Assembly (NCBI GenBank): GCA_004151065.3
Contig: NWUY0300009395.1
Location: 18,721 to 29,725, forward strand
Length of the DNA: 11,005 bases
Source of the DNA: Larix sibirica
Taxonomy: Eukaryota > Streptophyta > Pinopsida > Pinales > Pinaceae
Reading direction: 5' to 3'
Shown here: one piece after another, positions 8,901 to 11,005 of the stretch
Layout of the letters: the number at the start of each line of letters is the position of its first letter
How positions within the stretch are numbered: the stretch's first letter is position 1
Translations under genes and position numbers: made by a program
Notes under the pieces: model-generated
The model's input: only the letters and a program-made list of their open reading frames with translations
Told to the model about the DNA's origin: nothing
The model's database searches: none

Positions 8901-8903
8901 CAT
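8863..8903. repeat. 22-bp-period repeat at the join of the two LINE halves
   Basis: GACCAAACCCTC occurs at 8867-8878 and again at 8889-8900. The flanks are also similar (CATCGACCAAACCCTCAT and CATTGACCAAACCCTCCAT). Each copy contains AAACCCT, the core of the plant telo-box. It lies where the minus-strand 5' UTR meets the plus-strand ORF2 sequence. Confidence 0.7.
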
Positions 8904-8910
8904 AACTCAT

Positions 8911-11005
8911 CAAACATCCAGGGAAATGGCCTTGGATCTTGAAAGGATGGAACAAGACATGAGTGTCTTACTATATCGGTCGTTAAAGGATAGGATTAGT
9001 GGAAGTGAACAGGTTTCCTTATTGGAACTCGAAGGGAAGAAGTTAAAACATCTTAAGTTCCAATAGGAATCTTGGAGACTAAAGAGTCGGGCGGTTTGGA
9101 TTAAAGCGAGGGACCTTAATACTAATTTTTCCATAAATACGCGGATGCTCGTAGAATTCAGAACACTATATGGGATTTAAATGATAGGTCTGGTCAGTGG
9201 ATTTCTGGGTTGGTTGAACTACAAGATGAGGCTAGGAACTATTTTCAGGAAATATATTAGGATCCAAAATACGCCTCTATGATTGAGCAATTCAAGGTGA
9301 TTAGAGAATATCTGAGATTATTCTCTGATGAGGAGGGGGAGGTGATATTCACCGAGATATCTCTATAGGAGATTGAAAAGGTTTTAAATTATTTTTCTAA
9401 GGATAAGAGCCTAGGTCCGGATGAGTGGACCATTGAATTGTTCATTGAATTTTTTGACATCATGGGCCCTGATATCTGAGTGGCGGATGAGTCTCGTATC
9501 ACTAGAGTTGTTACGGGTGCTATAAACTCAAACTTCTTAGCACTCATTCCAAAAAAGTCACACCCTGAGGAATTTGGGGATTTTAGGTCGATCTCGCTGT
9601 GTAATTTAATCTACAAATTTATCTCCAAAATCATAGCTATTAGAATCAAGCCAAGATTATCAAAGTATATATCAATGGAATAGTTTGGTTTTCTGGAGGA
9701 TCGACAGATTTTGTATGTTGTGGGGGTGACTCGGGAGGTCTTTCATAGTGTAAAGACAAAGAATCTAAGTTCTCTTTGTCTTAAGATGGATCCGGTCAAG
9801 GCTTATGATTGAGTGGATTGGACCTTTCTTCGACTTATCTTAGTTCAGATTGGCCTGCCTTGGGCTATAGTAAAGTGGATTATGGCCGGTATTTCTCTTG
9901 TGAACTTTGCAGTGATCATTAATGGATTGCCATCGTTTTTTTTTTAAGGTTCAAGAGGGCTACGGTATGGTTACCCTCTTTCTCCTTTACTATTTATGCT
10001 GACTACTGAGGGGCTTAGCATACTTATTCATCGAGTAAAAAGGGAAGGAACAATTCGCGGCATCAAGATTACTAAGAGGGTTTATGTGACCCATACTTTA
10101 TTTGTAGATGATGTCATGTTGTTCGGTCCTAGTTATACCTATGAATGGCAATGTTATAAAAATATATTGGACCTTTTCTGTCATGCCTATGGGATGTTGA
10201 TCAACATTGGTAAATCTTGGTTTCTGGAAAATAATGTGGACATATCCATTAAAGCATAGGTAAGTCAGTTTTTCCCATACAATTTCAAGGAATTGTCTGT
10301 GGGTACTACTTACCTTGGTTTTTTTCTGAAGCCAACTAAATATCTTATTTGTGACTGGTTATGGATGCTTAAGAATTTTGATAAACGTATTAACCATTGG
10401 TGTTGGCGTTGGCTCACTCTAGGTGGTAGACTTAACTTAGCAAAATCTGTTCTCCAATTTGGTGGTCTATTGGCTATCACTCAACAAAATTCCCAGGTTA
10501 ATTCTGAAAGGTATTCGTAAACGTATTTTCTGATTTATCTGGTTAAGTGGTGGGGAAAAACACAAGTTCCATCTAGTAAATTGACATTCACTGGCTCGGC
10601 CTTGGCATATGGGTGGATGGGATTTAAAAAATATGGATAAATTTGATTTGGCTTTAAAATCCAAGAGTCTGTGGAGAGCTCTCTTCGCAGATTCTGCATG
10701 GATCATTCTTATAAAAGGAAAATATTTGAAGCCCCTTTCGGTGGCCGATTGGTTCAGAAGTGGTCCTCCTATCACAAAAGGTGCTTCAAACATTTGGTGC
10801 GGATTGCTGGGCTCTTTCTCAATACTTGCTGACTGGTTGGCTTGGATGTCGGGGAATGGTCGTGATATTCGACTTGGTATGGATCCCATTCTAGGTGGTC
10901 CATTGGAATACCATCTATCATTGGATCTTCACCGGTTTTTGAGATCCAAGGTTTATTTTTCACTTTGTCATGCTATGACATGATCTAACTCTGCAGATTT
11001 GGGTC
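8911..11005 (+). pseudogene. LINE ORF2 (reverse transcriptase part), 5'-truncated and heavily decayed
   Basis: This is the reverse transcriptase of an L1-type LINE. Homology begins in the linker after the endonuclease (MALDLERMEQDM at 8926, then a WRLKSRAVWIKARDLNTN block near 9073). It continues with GPD (9414), NSNFLALIPKK (9528), a DFRxISLCN block (about 9579), motif A LKMDPVKAYD (9780-9809), motif B SRGLRYGYPLSP (9951-9986), motif C FVDD (10101-10112) and YLGF (10311). The C-terminal GGWDL block starts at 10612 and GNGRDIR at 10852. The motif A and C aspartates remain, but RQGxPLSP has become RYGYPLSP. The frame slips near 9127 (one T lost) and near 10460. In-frame stops start at 9064, 9258, 9366, 9477, 9681, 9810, 9945, 10257, 10531, 10582 and 10981. 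The TAA at 9945 follows a T-rich run. No endonuclease domain is present. Protein homology still runs to the window edge. It is non-functional. Confidence 0.9.

Larger units (their letters stand above)
6923..11005. mobile_element. L1-type LINE sequence in two divergent halves, continuing past the window
   Basis: The left half (about 6923-8900) is the 5' UTR plus ORF1 reading leftward. The right half (about 8900-11005) is ORF2 reading rightward, from the endonuclease-RT linker into the C-terminal region. Together they cover non-overlapping parts of one LINE, lacking the ORF1 C-terminus and the whole endonuclease. This fits a 5'-inverted insertion with internal loss. It would also fit two separate LINE fragments lying next to each other. 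The 3' end, poly(A) tail and target-site duplication are outside the window. The element could not be autonomous. Confidence 0.75.

Noticed and set aside
9936-9945. T10 run as a terminator or programmed frameshift site
   Set aside because: It lies inside a pseudogenised reverse transcriptase and is followed directly by an in-frame TAA; homopolymer growth is a simpler reading.
10101-10112. FVDD instead of FADD or YADD as an unusual catalytic motif
   Set aside because: As I recall, FVDD is common in plant LINEs of this branch, and both aspartates are present.
10467-10963. Minus-strand open stretches of 140 and 63 codons
   Set aside because: They lie opposite the ORF2 C-terminal region, where the plus strand carries the GGWDL and GNGRDIR blocks typical of LINE ORF2.
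1-11005. CRISPR array, operon, riboswitch or other prokaryotic system
   Set aside because: No regularly spaced repeats with unique spacers, no ribosome-binding-site-led gene clusters, and all recognisable content is plant-type.

Overview
The window looks like nuclear DNA of a seed plant: AT-rich, without densely packed genes, and with no intact protein-coding gene that I can support. The plant assignment rests on two recognisable relics. One is an exon of a cysteine-rich (DUF26-type) or S-domain-type receptor-like kinase. The other is a large L1-type LINE of the plant kind, whose ORF1 carries a DUF4283-like domain and a CCHC knuckle. I cannot name the species.

Layout. Positions 1-1150 hold a tRNA-like sequence on the minus strand (200-274), a small hairpin, and one isolated kinase exon on the minus strand (994-1143) with plausible splice borders but a broken reading frame. 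Positions 1150-6600 are mostly featureless AT-rich DNA with short tandem duplications (2920-2983, 5256-5315), a diverged duplication (3335-3538), a T13 tract, and three weak coding-like stretches (2576-2854, 4553-4858, 5813-6092) that I could not assign to a family. A roughly 130-bp direct duplication (6628-6922) abuts the left edge of the LINE material.

Positions 6918-11005 are LINE-derived and less AT-rich. The left part (6918-8900) reads on the minus strand: a probable 5' UTR followed by ORF1, which has one frameshift and a damaged zinc knuckle. The right part (about 8900 to the window end) reads on the plus strand: ORF2 from just after the endonuclease, through the reverse transcriptase, into the C-terminal region. 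It carries 11 in-frame stops and two frameshifts.

The two halves are divergent, non-overlapping parts of one LINE plan, with the endonuclease missing between them. That is the structure expected of a 5'-inverted (twin-primed) insertion with a deletion. The much heavier decay of ORF2 than of ORF1 argues instead for two elements of different age. Nothing here forms a working pathway; the window is a record of gene and transposon decay. I found no convincing new functional system.
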